A stretch of DNA of 64,000 nucleotides from Oceanicola sp. (GTDB lineage Bacteria > Pseudomonadota > Alphaproteobacteria > Rhodobacterales > Rhodobacteraceae), in contig CP051231.1 in NCBI GenBank assembly GCA_017792405.1, positions 2,922,062-2,986,061 of the forward strand. The letters run 5' to 3'. Each line of letters opens with the position of its first letter. Position 1 is the first letter of the stretch. The position numbers and the translations under genes were made by a program. Shown in pieces: positions 17,090 to 25,082 of this stretch. The notes below the pieces were generated by a model. It saw only the letters and a program-made list of their open reading frames with translations, did not search any database and was not told the DNA's origin.

Positions 17090-17598
17090 GGCCGCGCCCC
17101 CCGTGCCAAGAGCTGTGCCGCGCGGAAGAAGAGCACCGCGCCCATGCCTGCCATTGCCACCATCAGGGCCGAGATGCCGAGGCCCTTGGGCATGCGGAGG
17201 ATCGGGGTCACGTCACCGCCGAAGAGGCCGAGGTAGGCCTTTATTTGCCATGCGAAGAAGCCCAACGCGCCCGCGCCGATCACCCCGCAGGCCACGGCCA
17301 GAAGGCGGCAGGCGCGGGGCGGGAGGCGGACGACGAGCACGTCGCAGGTGATGAGGGAGCCGCGGATCGCGCCGAGCAGCAGGCCCGCGGAAGCGACCCA
17401 GATCATGCCGGTGATGACCAGCTCCTCGCTCCAGGGCAGCGGCTTGTCGAAGAGGTAGCGGCCGAGTGCGTTGGCCAGCACCAGAAGGGCAATGCCGCCC
17501 ATCAGCGCGGCGGCCAGCGCCTCAAGCCCGCGCGTGGCCCAGCGGCCCGCAGCGCCGCCGGGAGGCGGCGCATCGGTTTGTTGACTCGCGCCGATCAT
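17086..17598 (-). CDS. TRAP transporter small permease DctQ
   Basis: 170 residues with four predicted membrane segments and the DctQ pattern ANALGRYLFDKPLPWSEELVITGMIWVASAGLLLGAIRGS in the centre (acidic/hydrophobic helix pair that contacts DctM). It overlaps both neighbours by 4 nt: the racemase-family gene upstream and dctM downstream. This tight coupling makes the racemase-family gene part of the same translational unit. Confidence 0.93.
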   Translation of the reverse strand: MIGASQQTDAPPPGGAAGRWATRGLEALAAALMGGIALLVLANALGRYLFDKPLPWSEELVITGMIWVASAGLLLGAIRGSLITCDVLVVRLPPRACRLLAVACGVIGAGALGFFAWQIKAYLGLFGGDVTPILRMPKGLGISALMVAMAGMGAVLFFRAAQLLARGARP

Positions 17599-18395
17599 GC
17601 ACGCGGCTCCGGCAGGGGCTGTTTGAAGAGCTGGCCGTAGCCGGGGCAGTCATCTTCAATCCCTGCGAGGCGCAGGGCATGCCAGAAGGAGGATTGCACC
17701 GCACTCACCACCGGCTTGCCCAGTTCCTTTTCCAGCGCGTCGATCACGCCTGCACTGCGGAAGTTGGTGCAGCTGATGAAGACGGCCTCGGCCTCGGGCG
17801 TGTCCATCTCGCAGATCATGTCGAAAATCTTCTCCAGCGGGACTTCGGCCAGCGCCTGATCCTCGCTGATCCGCAGGTTGTCGCTCGCCAGCACCTTGTG
17901 GCCGTTCTCCTCGAGGAACCGGATGGCGCGGGCGTGGACTTCATCCACGTAGGGCGTGGCGAGAACCACTGGACCGGCGCCCACGGCGGCGAGCCCAGCA
18001 AGCGAGGCGGTGGAGGCGGTGTTGACGGGGATGCCCGGCGCCCAGTCCTTCATCTTCTCGATCAGCGCCTTGTCGTATGCGGTGCCGTGCAGAAAGGAGG
18101 CCGAGGTGCCACCGAAGCAGAGCACATCGAGCGGGGCGGAGGCGAGCAGGCGCGCGGATTGCTCCAGCTCGGGGGCGTCCATCATCGCCTGAATGCCCTC
18201 GACTGTGACCTTGGGCAGCTTGATCCGGTTGGTGTGGACCGAGACGCCCTCGGGCGCCATCGCCCACATCTCGTTTTCCATCACCACAGAGGAGGCCATG
18301 AAGATCAGGCCGATGCGGGCGCGGTATCCGTCGCCGTCATACACGAACGCGGGGGCCTTGCGGCCCCCGGTCTTGAGGTCTGTTGCGCCGGTCAC
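17595..18395 (-). CDS. Asp/Glu racemase-family enzyme (maleate isomerase / arylmalonate decarboxylase type)
   Basis: 266 residues with the two catalytic cysteines of this superfamily: C93 in VLCFGGTSAS and C209 in FISCTNFRSA. The N-terminal RARIGLIFMASSVVMENEMWAMAPEGVSVHTNRI matches the maleate cis-trans isomerase/arylmalonate decarboxylase branch. Members isomerise maleate to fumarate or decarboxylate malonates through a Cys-stabilised enediolate. It sits between dctP and dctQ with 4-nt overlaps, so it very likely acts on the transported dicarboxylate-like compound. The exact substrate is not determined. Confidence 0.85.
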   Translation of the reverse strand: MTGATDLKTGGRKAPAFVYDGDGYRARIGLIFMASSVVMENEMWAMAPEGVSVHTNRIKLPKVTVEGIQAMMDAPELEQSARLLASAPLDVLCFGGTSASFLHGTAYDKALIEKMKDWAPGIPVNTASTASLAGLAAVGAGPVVLATPYVDEVHARAIRFLEENGHKVLASDNLRISEDQALAEVPLEKIFDMICEMDTPEAEAVFISCTNFRSAGVIDALEKELGKPVVSAVQSSFWHALRLAGIEDDCPGYGQLFKQPLPEPRA

Positions 18396-19357
18396 TTCAG
18401 GCTGCCTTCCACTTCGGTGAGGAACTCTTCGCCGACGATGGCGGCGAACTCGGCACGCAGCGGGGCGGCGGCCTCCTTGAAGGCGGCCAGGTCGGGGGTG
18501 TTGACCTTCATGCCTGCGGCTTCGAATTCGGCGACGAGCGAGGCGTCGCTTTCATCCGACTTCACCCGCGTGGCCTCGGCACCGGCCTTGGCGGCGGCAG
18601 TCACGGCGGCTTGCTCCTCGGGGGAGAGCGCATCCCATGCCGAACCGGCCATCGCGAGGGTGATGGGGGTGTAGACGTGGTTGGTGAGCGAGACGAACTC
18701 CTGCACCTCGTCGAAGGAGAACTCCTGCACGACCGAGAGCGGGTTTTCCTGCCCGTCGATCACGCCTTGGCGCAGGGCCACGTAGACCTCGCCCAGCGGC
18801 ATCGGGGTGGGCGCGGCGCCCAGCGCGGTGAAGGCCATGATACGGGTCTGCGAGCCCGGGGTGCGGAGCTTGAGGCCTGCAAGGTCGGCGGGCGTTTCGA
18901 TCGGGCGGACCGAGTTGGAGATGGCGCGGAAGCCCAGCTCACCGAAGGCCAGCACCTGAAGGCCGGTGGTCTCGCGCAGGGAGGCGGCGAGCTTTTCGCC
19001 CAGAGCGCCGTCGAGCGCGGCGCGGGCGGTGGCCTTGTCATCGAAGAGGAAGGGCAGATCGAAGACGGCGAACTTGCTGTCGAGCTCCACCACGTCGGAG
19101 CCGAGCGGCACCACGTCAACTTGGCCTGCGCGGAGCAGCTCAGTCAGCGCGGCCTCGTCGCCCAGCGCGCCGCTTTCGTAGAAGTCGGGGGTGAAGCCGC
19201 CGCCCTCGGTGAGCGTGTCGCGGAAGGTGGTAAGCATCAGGTTAAGCGGATCGCCCGGCGGGGTTTCGACCGCCATCTTGATCGGCGTCTCGGCCATCGC
19301 GTTGCCCATGGGCAGCGCGGCGAGGGCCGTGGCGAGGGCAAAGGAAAGAAGTTTCAT
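18392..19357 (-). CDS. TRAP transporter solute-binding protein DctP
   Basis: 321 residues with a Sec signal peptide (MKLLSFALATALAALPMGNAMA) and the DctP fold: ETPPGDPLNLMLTTFRDTLTEGGGF, FDLPFLFDDKATARAALDG, and LGFRAISNSVRPIETPADLAGLKLRTPGSQT, where the arginine in LKLRTP normally ligates the substrate carboxylate. A carboxylate-containing ligand is therefore likely. It begins the TRAP operon; its stop overlaps the next start by 4 nt. Confidence 0.95.
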   Translation of the reverse strand: MKLLSFALATALAALPMGNAMAETPIKMAVETPPGDPLNLMLTTFRDTLTEGGGFTPDFYESGALGDEAALTELLRAGQVDVVPLGSDVVELDSKFAVFDLPFLFDDKATARAALDGALGEKLAASLRETTGLQVLAFGELGFRAISNSVRPIETPADLAGLKLRTPGSQTRIMAFTALGAAPTPMPLGEVYVALRQGVIDGQENPLSVVQEFSFDEVQEFVSLTNHVYTPITLAMAGSAWDALSPEEQAAVTAAAKAGAEATRVKSDESDASLVAEFEAAGMKVNTPDLAAFKEAAAPLRAEFAAIVGEEFLTEVEGSLK

Positions 19358-19570
19358 CGTGGTCTCCCGTTGGTGCGCTCTGGGCGCGTGGTCCGCTTTG
19401 GGGGCGGGTTATGGTGGAGACCGGGCGCAGGGCGCATCTGGACAGGAAGGGGTTGGCCCGGCGTCCGGTCATGGCTCAAGGCTGCGGAGCGGCGCGAATT
19501 CCAACAACTTGTATATTCCTTTTCGCTGCTTAGGCTTTTCCGTTCCCGGCGATAAGACCCTGTAAAACAA

Positions 19571-19600
19571 AGAAAAACGCGGCCCGAGGAGGGCCGCGTT
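19571..19600 (-). terminator. Intrinsic terminator of the FMO/AroQ-like/GhrA run
   Basis: On the minus strand AACGCGGCCC-TCCTC-GGGCCGCGTT is a 10-bp perfect stem with a 5-nt loop, followed by TTTTTCTTTG. It lies 52 nt after the GhrA-like stop and separates that run from the TRAP operon, which must have its own promoter at 19358-19570. Confidence 0.88.
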
Positions 19601-19651
19601 GCGAGAGCGAAAAATCGGGCCGCCCAATCTTTGGTCAGCCGTGCACGAAAA

Positions 19652-20587
19652 TCAGTAGCCGCGCGCAGGGTCCACCCGGTTCTCGACCGGCCTGCCCTCG
19701 GCCATCGCATTGATGTTGGCAGCGATCTGGGCAGCGGCGGTTTGGGGGATGGCGACGGAGGCGAGGTGCGGTGTGACGAGGACGCCGGGCATTTGCCAGA
19801 GCGGGCTGGTCTCAGGCAGCGGCTCGGCGGCGAAGACATCGAGCGTGGCGCTGCCGATCTGGCCGCTTTGGAGCGCCGAAACCAGCGCCGGTTCATCCAC
19901 GATTTCGCCCCGCGAAACGTTGACGAAAGCGGCGCCCGGTTTGAAGGCGGCGAGCAGATCGGCACCGATCATGCCGCGAGTGCCGGGCGTGAGGGGGAGC
20001 ATGCAGACCACGATATCGGCGCGGGCAAGCAGCGGGTGCAGGGCCTCGGGGCCGTGGTGGGCGGTAACGCCGGGAATGTCCTTGGGGCGAGTGGCCCAGC
20101 CGTGGGTGTCGAAGCCCTGCCGCGCGACCTCTTCGGCGGCGAGGCGACCGAGTTCGCCCAGCCCGAGGATGGCCACGCAGGTTTCGGCGGCGCGCTTGGG
20201 GTGGCGGTAGGACCAGCGGCTCTCGCGCTGCGCCACCTCGAAATGCGGGATCTCGCGGGCGTGGCGGAGGACGGAGAAGAGCACGAAGCCGGCCATCATC
20301 CGGCCCATCTCAGGGTCGGAGAGGCGGGTGACGGGCACGCTCGGCAGGTCATCGCGGGCGACGAGTTGATCGACGCCCGCGCCGAGGTTGATGACCATCG
20401 AAAGGTTGGGGAAGCGGGCGAAGAAGCCTGCGGGGGGTTTCCAGACGAGGGTGTAGCGGACGCGCTCGGGCTCGGTGATATCTTCGGCGCGGGCGATCTC
20501 GACGTCTGGCAGGTGGGGCGCCAGCGCATCGCGCCACGGCTCGAAGGGATCGACGGCGGAATAAAAGGCGAGGATGTCGCGGCTCAT
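19652..20587 (-). CDS. Glyoxylate/hydroxypyruvate reductase A-like (GhrA-type) dehydrogenase
   Basis: The start at 20587 gives 311 residues and overlaps the AroQ-like stop by 4 nt. D-2-hydroxyacid dehydrogenase features are present: VINLGAGVDQL near residue 70, the NAD(P) motif ILGLGELGRLAAEEV (GxGxxG), VNVSRGEIVDEPALVSAL with the catalytic arginine, and TPHLASVA with the histidine. The GhrA subgroup reduces glyoxylate and hydroxypyruvate; this protein may reduce a 2-keto acid from the compound imported next door. The longer upstream frame is shadow sequence. Confidence 0.9.
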   Translation of the reverse strand: MSRDILAFYSAVDPFEPWRDALAPHLPDVEIARAEDITEPERVRYTLVWKPPAGFFARFPNLSMVINLGAGVDQLVARDDLPSVPVTRLSDPEMGRMMAGFVLFSVLRHAREIPHFEVAQRESRWSYRHPKRAAETCVAILGLGELGRLAAEEVARQGFDTHGWATRPKDIPGVTAHHGPEALHPLLARADIVVCMLPLTPGTRGMIGADLLAAFKPGAAFVNVSRGEIVDEPALVSALQSGQIGSATLDVFAAEPLPETSPLWQMPGVLVTPHLASVAIPQTAAAQIAANINAMAEGRPVENRVDPARGY

Positions 20588-21027
20588 GCCCCCTCCCCCA
20601 CCATCTCGCCCATCGCGGTGAGCGCCAGCAGGTAGCCGCGCACGCCGAGGCCCGCGATGATGCCGGTGGCGACCTTGGAGATGTAGGAGTGGTGCCGGAA
20701 GGGCTCGCGCTTGTGGATGTTGCTCATGTGACATTCGAGGATTGGGCCATCGAAGGCCATGAGCGCGTCGAGAATGGCGATGGAGGTATAGGTCAGCCCG
20801 GCGGCATTGATGATGATGCCCTGCGCATCGAGCCGCGCGGCCTGAATCCAGTCGATAAGCTGGCCCTCGTGGTTGCTTTGCAGAAAGTCCAGTTCGAACC
20901 CGAGTGCGGCGGCCTTCTCGCGGCACTTCTGCTCAATCACCGGAAAGCTGTCGGACCCGTAGGTGCCACTGGGGTCGAGGCCGTAGAGGTTGGCGTTGGG
21001 GCCGTTGAGAAAGACGATCTTGGGCAT
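20584..21027 (-). CDS. AroQ-like protein (type II 3-dehydroquinase fold) with altered active site
   Basis: 147 residues, the usual type II dehydroquinase length, starting MPKIVFLNGPNANLYG. Conserved: the catalytic-Tyr position (TYG), QSNHEGQLIDWI, CHMSNIHKREPFRHHSY and GLGVRGYLLAL. Changed: in canonical enzymes the lid reads LGxREPxxYG with an essential arginine, while here it reads YGLDPSGTYG with Asp in that place; and the usual THTS becomes TYTS. It may therefore not dehydrate 3-dehydroquinate. Coupled to the GhrA-like gene by a 4-nt overlap and 82 nt after the flavin monooxygenase, it looks catabolic rather than aromatic-biosynthetic. Confidence 0.85.
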   Translation of the reverse strand: MPKIVFLNGPNANLYGLDPSGTYGSDSFPVIEQKCREKAAALGFELDFLQSNHEGQLIDWIQAARLDAQGIIINAAGLTYTSIAILDALMAFDGPILECHMSNIHKREPFRHHSYISKVATGIIAGLGVRGYLLALTAMGEMVGEGA

Positions 21028-21109
21028 GGCTTCCCTTTCGGAGTGGGTCAGAAATGCGTTGACCGGCGCGGGGCGGCACCGGTCATGAAGGGGTGGTTTG
21101 TGCAGGGCT

Positions 21110-22399
21110 TCACCCGGCGCGGCGGGCTGCGAGGGTGCCCGGCACCGGCATGTCCTTTTCATAGGCCGTGTAGTTGCGCTGCACCATCACGTGGGTGGCG
21201 AGATACTTGGCATCATACCAGCAACCGTAGATGAAGGAGGACGCCCGGTTGGTCAGCTCGGGCAGGCCGAGGAAGTAGATGCCCGGCTCGGCGGAGATGC
21301 CGCGCTTGTGGAAGGGCATGCCATCGCGGAAGGCGCCGGGCACGTCGAGCCACGAGAAGTCGAACTTGAAGCCGGTGGCCCAGAGGATCGAGGTGATGCC
21401 GGCCTCTTGCACATCAAGTTCGAGGACCGGGTTGGTCACGCAGTCCGGGTCGGGCTGGATCTCCCACGCTTCGGGCTCTTCGGGCAGGTCGATGCCGTTG
21501 CGGGCCACGTATTCATCGGCCTCGCGGAGCACGTCGAGATAGGCGCGGTCGCCTTCGGCGAGGTTTTGCACCAGATCGTCGGCGAAGGTGAGCTTGCCGT
21601 TCTCGTAGGTCTGGGTCAGGCCGAGAACGGTGATGCCCATGTTGCCGAGGCGGCGGAAGTCGATGGTCTTGCCGCCGTCGTAGCCGCTGACGGCGAAGGC
21701 GACGTGCTTCTTCTTGGCGTCGATCTTGATCTCGTCCCATTTGCCGAGGACGCCGAGCCACCAGCAGTAGTCGCGGGCGCGGTAGCTGCGCGGGGGGCGG
21801 TAGTGCTCGCCGATGGAGAGGTAGACCTTGCGGCCAGCGCGGTGCAGCTCTTCGGCGATCTGCGAACCGGATGCGCCGCCGCCGACAACCAGCACGGCGC
21901 CCTCGGGCAGTTGGCCGGGGTTCTTGTAGGCGGAGGAGTGGAGCTGGGTCAGACCGGCGCTCTCGGGCACGATCTGCGGCATGGCTGGGGCCTGGAAGGG
22001 GCCGGTGGCGGCGACCACACGCTGCGCCTCGATCACGCCTTGGGAGGTTTCGACCCGGTAGCCCGGCTTGCCCTCGGCGCGGCGCACATGCTTGACCTCG
22101 ACGCCGGTGCGGATCGGCGCGTCGATCATCGAGGCGTAGTCCTCGAAGTAGCGGGCCATCCGCTCCTTGGCGGGGAAGCTGTCGGGCTCGACATCGTTGA
22201 ATTCCATGTTCGGGAAGCGGTCATGCCAGGCGGGGCCGTTGGCCACCAGAGAGTCCCACCGCTCCGACCGCCAGCGCTCGGCGACCCGGTTGCGCTCCAG
22301 CACGAGGTGCGGAATGCCCAGATCGCGCAGGTGCTCGCTCATCGCGATGCCCGACTGTCCGGCGCCCACGATCAGCGTATCGGTGGTTTCAACTGTCAT
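21110..22399 (-). CDS. Flavin-containing monooxygenase (CzcO/FMO-like)
   Basis: 429 residues from 22399. FAD motif LIVGAGQSGIAMSEHL at residues 9-24, NADPH motif VLVVGGGASGSQIAEEL near residue 160, and the FMO-type ILWATGFKFDFSWL near the C-terminus. The short C-terminal region GIYFLGLPELTNRASSFIYG is also typical of the single-component FMO branch. Substrates of this branch include amines, sulfides and ketones. It is the first gene of the run with the AroQ-like and GhrA-like genes and is divergent from the MFS gene, with a 197-nt shared promoter region. Confidence 0.88.
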   Translation of the reverse strand: MTVETTDTLIVGAGQSGIAMSEHLRDLGIPHLVLERNRVAERWRSERWDSLVANGPAWHDRFPNMEFNDVEPDSFPAKERMARYFEDYASMIDAPIRTGVEVKHVRRAEGKPGYRVETSQGVIEAQRVVAATGPFQAPAMPQIVPESAGLTQLHSSAYKNPGQLPEGAVLVVGGGASGSQIAEELHRAGRKVYLSIGEHYRPPRSYRARDYCWWLGVLGKWDEIKIDAKKKHVAFAVSGYDGGKTIDFRRLGNMGITVLGLTQTYENGKLTFADDLVQNLAEGDRAYLDVLREADEYVARNGIDLPEEPEAWEIQPDPDCVTNPVLELDVQEAGITSILWATGFKFDFSWLDVPGAFRDGMPFHKRGISAEPGIYFLGLPELTNRASSFIYGCWYDAKYLATHVMVQRNYTAYEKDMPVPGTLAARRAG

Positions 22400-22596
22400 G
22401 TCACGTCCTTGAAATGGCTCTTCACACCCGGGGGCCACGGCGGCCGCCCGGCAAAGTTTTCCTTTCGCAAAACGTGGCGTTTGGTGCTGAAAGTGGAAAG
22501 TAGAATATTCCTTGGCAACGGAGAGGAAAATCATTGTGTGCAGAGCGGGCGATCCGGATCAGCTATGCTGAAACCCGATCACGCCACAGGAGGCCC

Positions 22597-23925
22597 ATGA
22601 TGCTGAGCGTTCTTGCCGACCGGACCTATCGCCACCTGTTCCTTGCCCAGGTGGTGGCCCTGCTCGGCACCGGGCTGGCCACGGTGGCGCTGGGGCTGCT
22701 GGCCTTCGACCTTGCCGGAGAGGGCGCGGCGATGGTGCTGGGCACGGTGTTTGCGATCAAGATGGTGGCCTATGTCGGCATCGCGCCCATCGCCGGGGCC
22801 TTTGCCGAGCGGGTGAACCGCCGCCGCCTGCTGGTGTCGCTCGATCTGGTGCGGGCGGCCTGTGCGGTGGCGCTGCCCTTCGTCACCGAGGTCTGGCAGA
22901 TCTACCTGCTGATCTTCGTGCTGCAGGCAGCCTCCGCCGCCTTCACCCCGACGTTTCAAGCCACCATCCCCGATGTGCTGCCCGAGGAGGCGCGCTACAC
23001 CCGGGCGCTCTCGCTCTCGCGGCTGGCCTATGACCTCGAGAACATCATCTCCCCCACCCTCGCGGCGCTGCTGCTGGCGGTGATGGCGGGGAGCACGCTC
23101 TTTGTTGGCACGGCGCTGGGGTTTGTCGGCTCGGCGCTGCTGGTCGGCTCGGTGATCCTGCCCAGCCCGAAGCCAGCCGCGCCGCGCGGGATCTACGACC
23201 GCACCACGCGGGGCATAAGGATTTACCTCGCCACCCCGCGCCTCCGCGGGCTGCTGGCGCTCAACCTCGTGGTGTCGGCGGCGGGGGCGATGGTGCTGGT
23301 GAACTCCGTGGTGCTGGTGGTGGGGCTGCTGGGGCGGACCGAGACCGCGCTGGCATGGACAATGTTCGCTTTCGGCGCGGGGTCGATGGTGGGGGCGCTG
23401 CTGCTGCCTCGCCTGCTCGACCGGCTGGCCGACCGGGCGGTGATGCTTGCGGGCGCAGTCGCGATGGTGGCGGCGCTCATCGGGCTGGCGGCGCTGGTGC
23501 TGGCCGCAGGGCTGCACTGGGGCGTGCTGCTGGGCACATGGGTGCTGGTGGGGCTGGGCTATGCCGCCGTGCTGACCCCCTCGGGCCGGTTGCTGCGCCG
23601 CTCGGCCCATGCCGAAGACCGCCCTGCCCTCTTTGCCGCGCAATTCGCCCTGAGCCACGCCTGCTGGCTGCTGACTTATCCGCTTGCGGGCTGGCTGATG
23701 ACGGCCCTCGGCACGGTGCCCACGCTGCTCGTGCTCGCGGTGCTGGCGGGCGCGGGGCTGCTGACCTGCCTGCTGCAATGGCCCGCGGGCGACACTGGCG
23801 CGGAAGCGATGGAGCATACCCATGACAACTTGCCGCTCGATCACCCGCATTTGCAGGGTCACCGCACCCACAGCCACGCGCTCGTCATCGACGATATCCA
23901 CCCCCGCTGGGCCTCACGGTTCTGA
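22597..23925 (+). CDS. MFS exporter with His-rich C-terminal tail (NreB-like)
   Basis: 442 residues; two adjacent ATGs (22597 and 22600) follow an AGGAGG site, the second having better spacing. Twelve membrane segments and the MFS loop FAERVNRRRLLVSLDLVRA are visible. The last 40 residues are cytoplasmic and rich in histidine and acid residues (EHTHDNLPLDHPHLQGHRTH then HSHALVIDDIH), as in NreB-like nickel exporters. Metal binding by the tail and metal export are inferences. It converges on the AbrB-family gene with a 6-nt gap. Confidence 0.85.
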   Translation: MMLSVLADRTYRHLFLAQVVALLGTGLATVALGLLAFDLAGEGAAMVLGTVFAIKMVAYVGIAPIAGAFAERVNRRRLLVSLDLVRAACAVALPFVTEVWQIYLLIFVLQAASAAFTPTFQATIPDVLPEEARYTRALSLSRLAYDLENIISPTLAALLLAVMAGSTLFVGTALGFVGSALLVGSVILPSPKPAAPRGIYDRTTRGIRIYLATPRLRGLLALNLVVSAAGAMVLVNSVVLVVGLLGRTETALAWTMFAFGAGSMVGALLLPRLLDRLADRAVMLAGAVAMVAALIGLAALVLAAGLHWGVLLGTWVLVGLGYAAVLTPSGRLLRRSAHAEDRPALFAAQFALSHACWLLTYPLAGWLMTALGTVPTLLVLAVLAGAGLLTCLLQWPAGDTGAEAMEHTHDNLPLDHPHLQGHRTHSHALVIDDIHPRWASRF

Positions 23926-23931
23926 CAGGGT

Positions 23932-24990
23932 TCAGGCGCCGGGGCGGCGCTTGGTGATCAGCCGTGCCACGATCGGCGCGCCAAGGATCACCAGCAGGAT
24001 GCGGGTGAGGTGGTGGGTGATGACAAAGCCGAGGTCGGCCCCGGTGACGATGGCGAGAACGGTCATCTCGGCCTGTCCGCCGGGGGAGAAGGCGAGGAAG
24101 GCCTCGACCGGATGGCCAAGGCCCAAAGCGGTGACGACCACGGTGAAGAGCGCCGCCAGCACCGCGAGCAGCATCACGTAAGCCACGCCTGCGGCCACGA
24201 CCTTTCGGATTTCGGCCAAGGTGATGCCGGTGAACTGCACGCCGATGCCGCAGCCGATGAAGAACTGCGCGAAGAGGATCGCCTCGCGCGGTGGGCGGGT
24301 GTGGATGAGGTCGGTCAGGGATAGCGCTGCGGTCACGATCAGGGGGCCGAGGATGGAGGCGCCGAAAAGACCGATGCGCTCGCCGCCCTTCCAGCCGATG
24401 AAGGCCGCCGCCACCATCAGGCCCAGCTCCTGAAGCGGCAGGCTCGCCGCCGGAGCGCCGATCGGGTTGGTCAGCCCGGCGCCGTAGACCAGCGTGAGGA
24501 AGACAGGCGCGAGCGTGACGATGATCAGGATGCGGGTGCCGTGGATCAGCGCCAGCGCGCGCGGGTTGCCCCCCGCCTCGGTGCCGAAGATCACCATGTC
24601 CTGCAGGCCGCCCGGCATGGCCGAATAGTAGGCGGTGGGCGCATCGAACCCCCAGACCCGGCGGAAGAAGGGCACCCCGATCAGGCCGATGAGCGCGATG
24701 TAGAGTGGCACCAGTGCGACAGAGGCCGCCATGGCGGGAAGCTGGGCAAAGAGCGCGGGCGTGATCGAGGCGCCGACCGCCACGCCAAGGATCGTTCGCG
24801 CGCCGACCGAGACCTGCCCAAAGCCCTTGAGTGGCGCGCCGAGCAGTGCCGCGATGAGGCAGGCCGACATTGGGCCGAAGAGGAAGGGCAGCGGCAGGTC
24901 GGCCAGCCAGAACACTGCCGTGCCGAGCGCCGCAAGGCCGAGGGTCAGCAGTCGTTGGCGCAGGGGAGAGGAGAAGGCGGCAAAGGTCAC
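23932..24990 (-). CDS. AbrB family putative membrane permease
   Basis: 352 residues with about ten membrane segments and the AbrB-type core FLFGPMSACLIAALLG and SAMPGGLQDMVIFGTEAGG, the second of which is highly characteristic. The GTG at 24990 is preferred because GGAG lies 5 nt upstream. A GTG at 25041 would also start the frame but falls inside the operator at 25033-25050. Such proteins, often near regulators of carboxylate metabolism, are presumed to move small organic compounds. It is divergent from the GntR regulator. Confidence 0.87.
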   Translation of the reverse strand: MTFAAFSSPLRQRLLTLGLAALGTAVFWLADLPLPFLFGPMSACLIAALLGAPLKGFGQVSVGARTILGVAVGASITPALFAQLPAMAASVALVPLYIALIGLIGVPFFRRVWGFDAPTAYYSAMPGGLQDMVIFGTEAGGNPRALALIHGTRILIIVTLAPVFLTLVYGAGLTNPIGAPAASLPLQELGLMVAAAFIGWKGGERIGLFGASILGPLIVTAALSLTDLIHTRPPREAILFAQFFIGCGIGVQFTGITLAEIRKVVAAGVAYVMLLAVLAALFTVVVTALGLGHPVEAFLAFSPGGQAEMTVLAIVTGADLGFVITHHLTRILLVILGAPIVARLITKRRPGA

Positions 24991-25032
24991 GGAGGCTCCG
25001 GATTCGGGCAGTTGATCTGCCTTGGGTGCGAC

Positions 25033-25050
25033 TGTATACACCTGGATACA
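25033..25050. promoter_or_regulatory. Palindromic GntR operator candidate
   Basis: TGTATACACCTGGATACA has the symmetric pattern TGTATnCAnnTGnATACA, with outer 5-bp and inner 2-bp matched arms. It lies in the 92-nt gap between the divergent AbrB-family and GntR genes, 33 nt before the gntR start. FadR-subfamily GntR proteins bind short TGTATACA-like palindromes, so autoregulation and control of the permease are likely. Confidence 0.7.
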
Positions 25051-25082
25051 TTATCTGCAATCCGATTGTGACCGGAGCCGAG

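Noticed and set aside
14119..17236. Long plus-strand frames across the ABC binding protein and TRAP genes
   Set aside because: They are shadows with Gly/His/Glu-rich composition; the minus-strand proteins have signal peptides, membrane segments and family motifs.
20584..21027. Plain annotation as shikimate-pathway 3-dehydroquinate dehydratase
   Set aside because: The lid arginine is replaced by Asp and the gene sits among catabolic genes, so only the fold was assigned.
21098..22600. Plus-strand frame of 500 aa opposite the flavin monooxygenase
   Set aside because: The composition is typical of antisense and the FMO motifs on the minus strand are complete.
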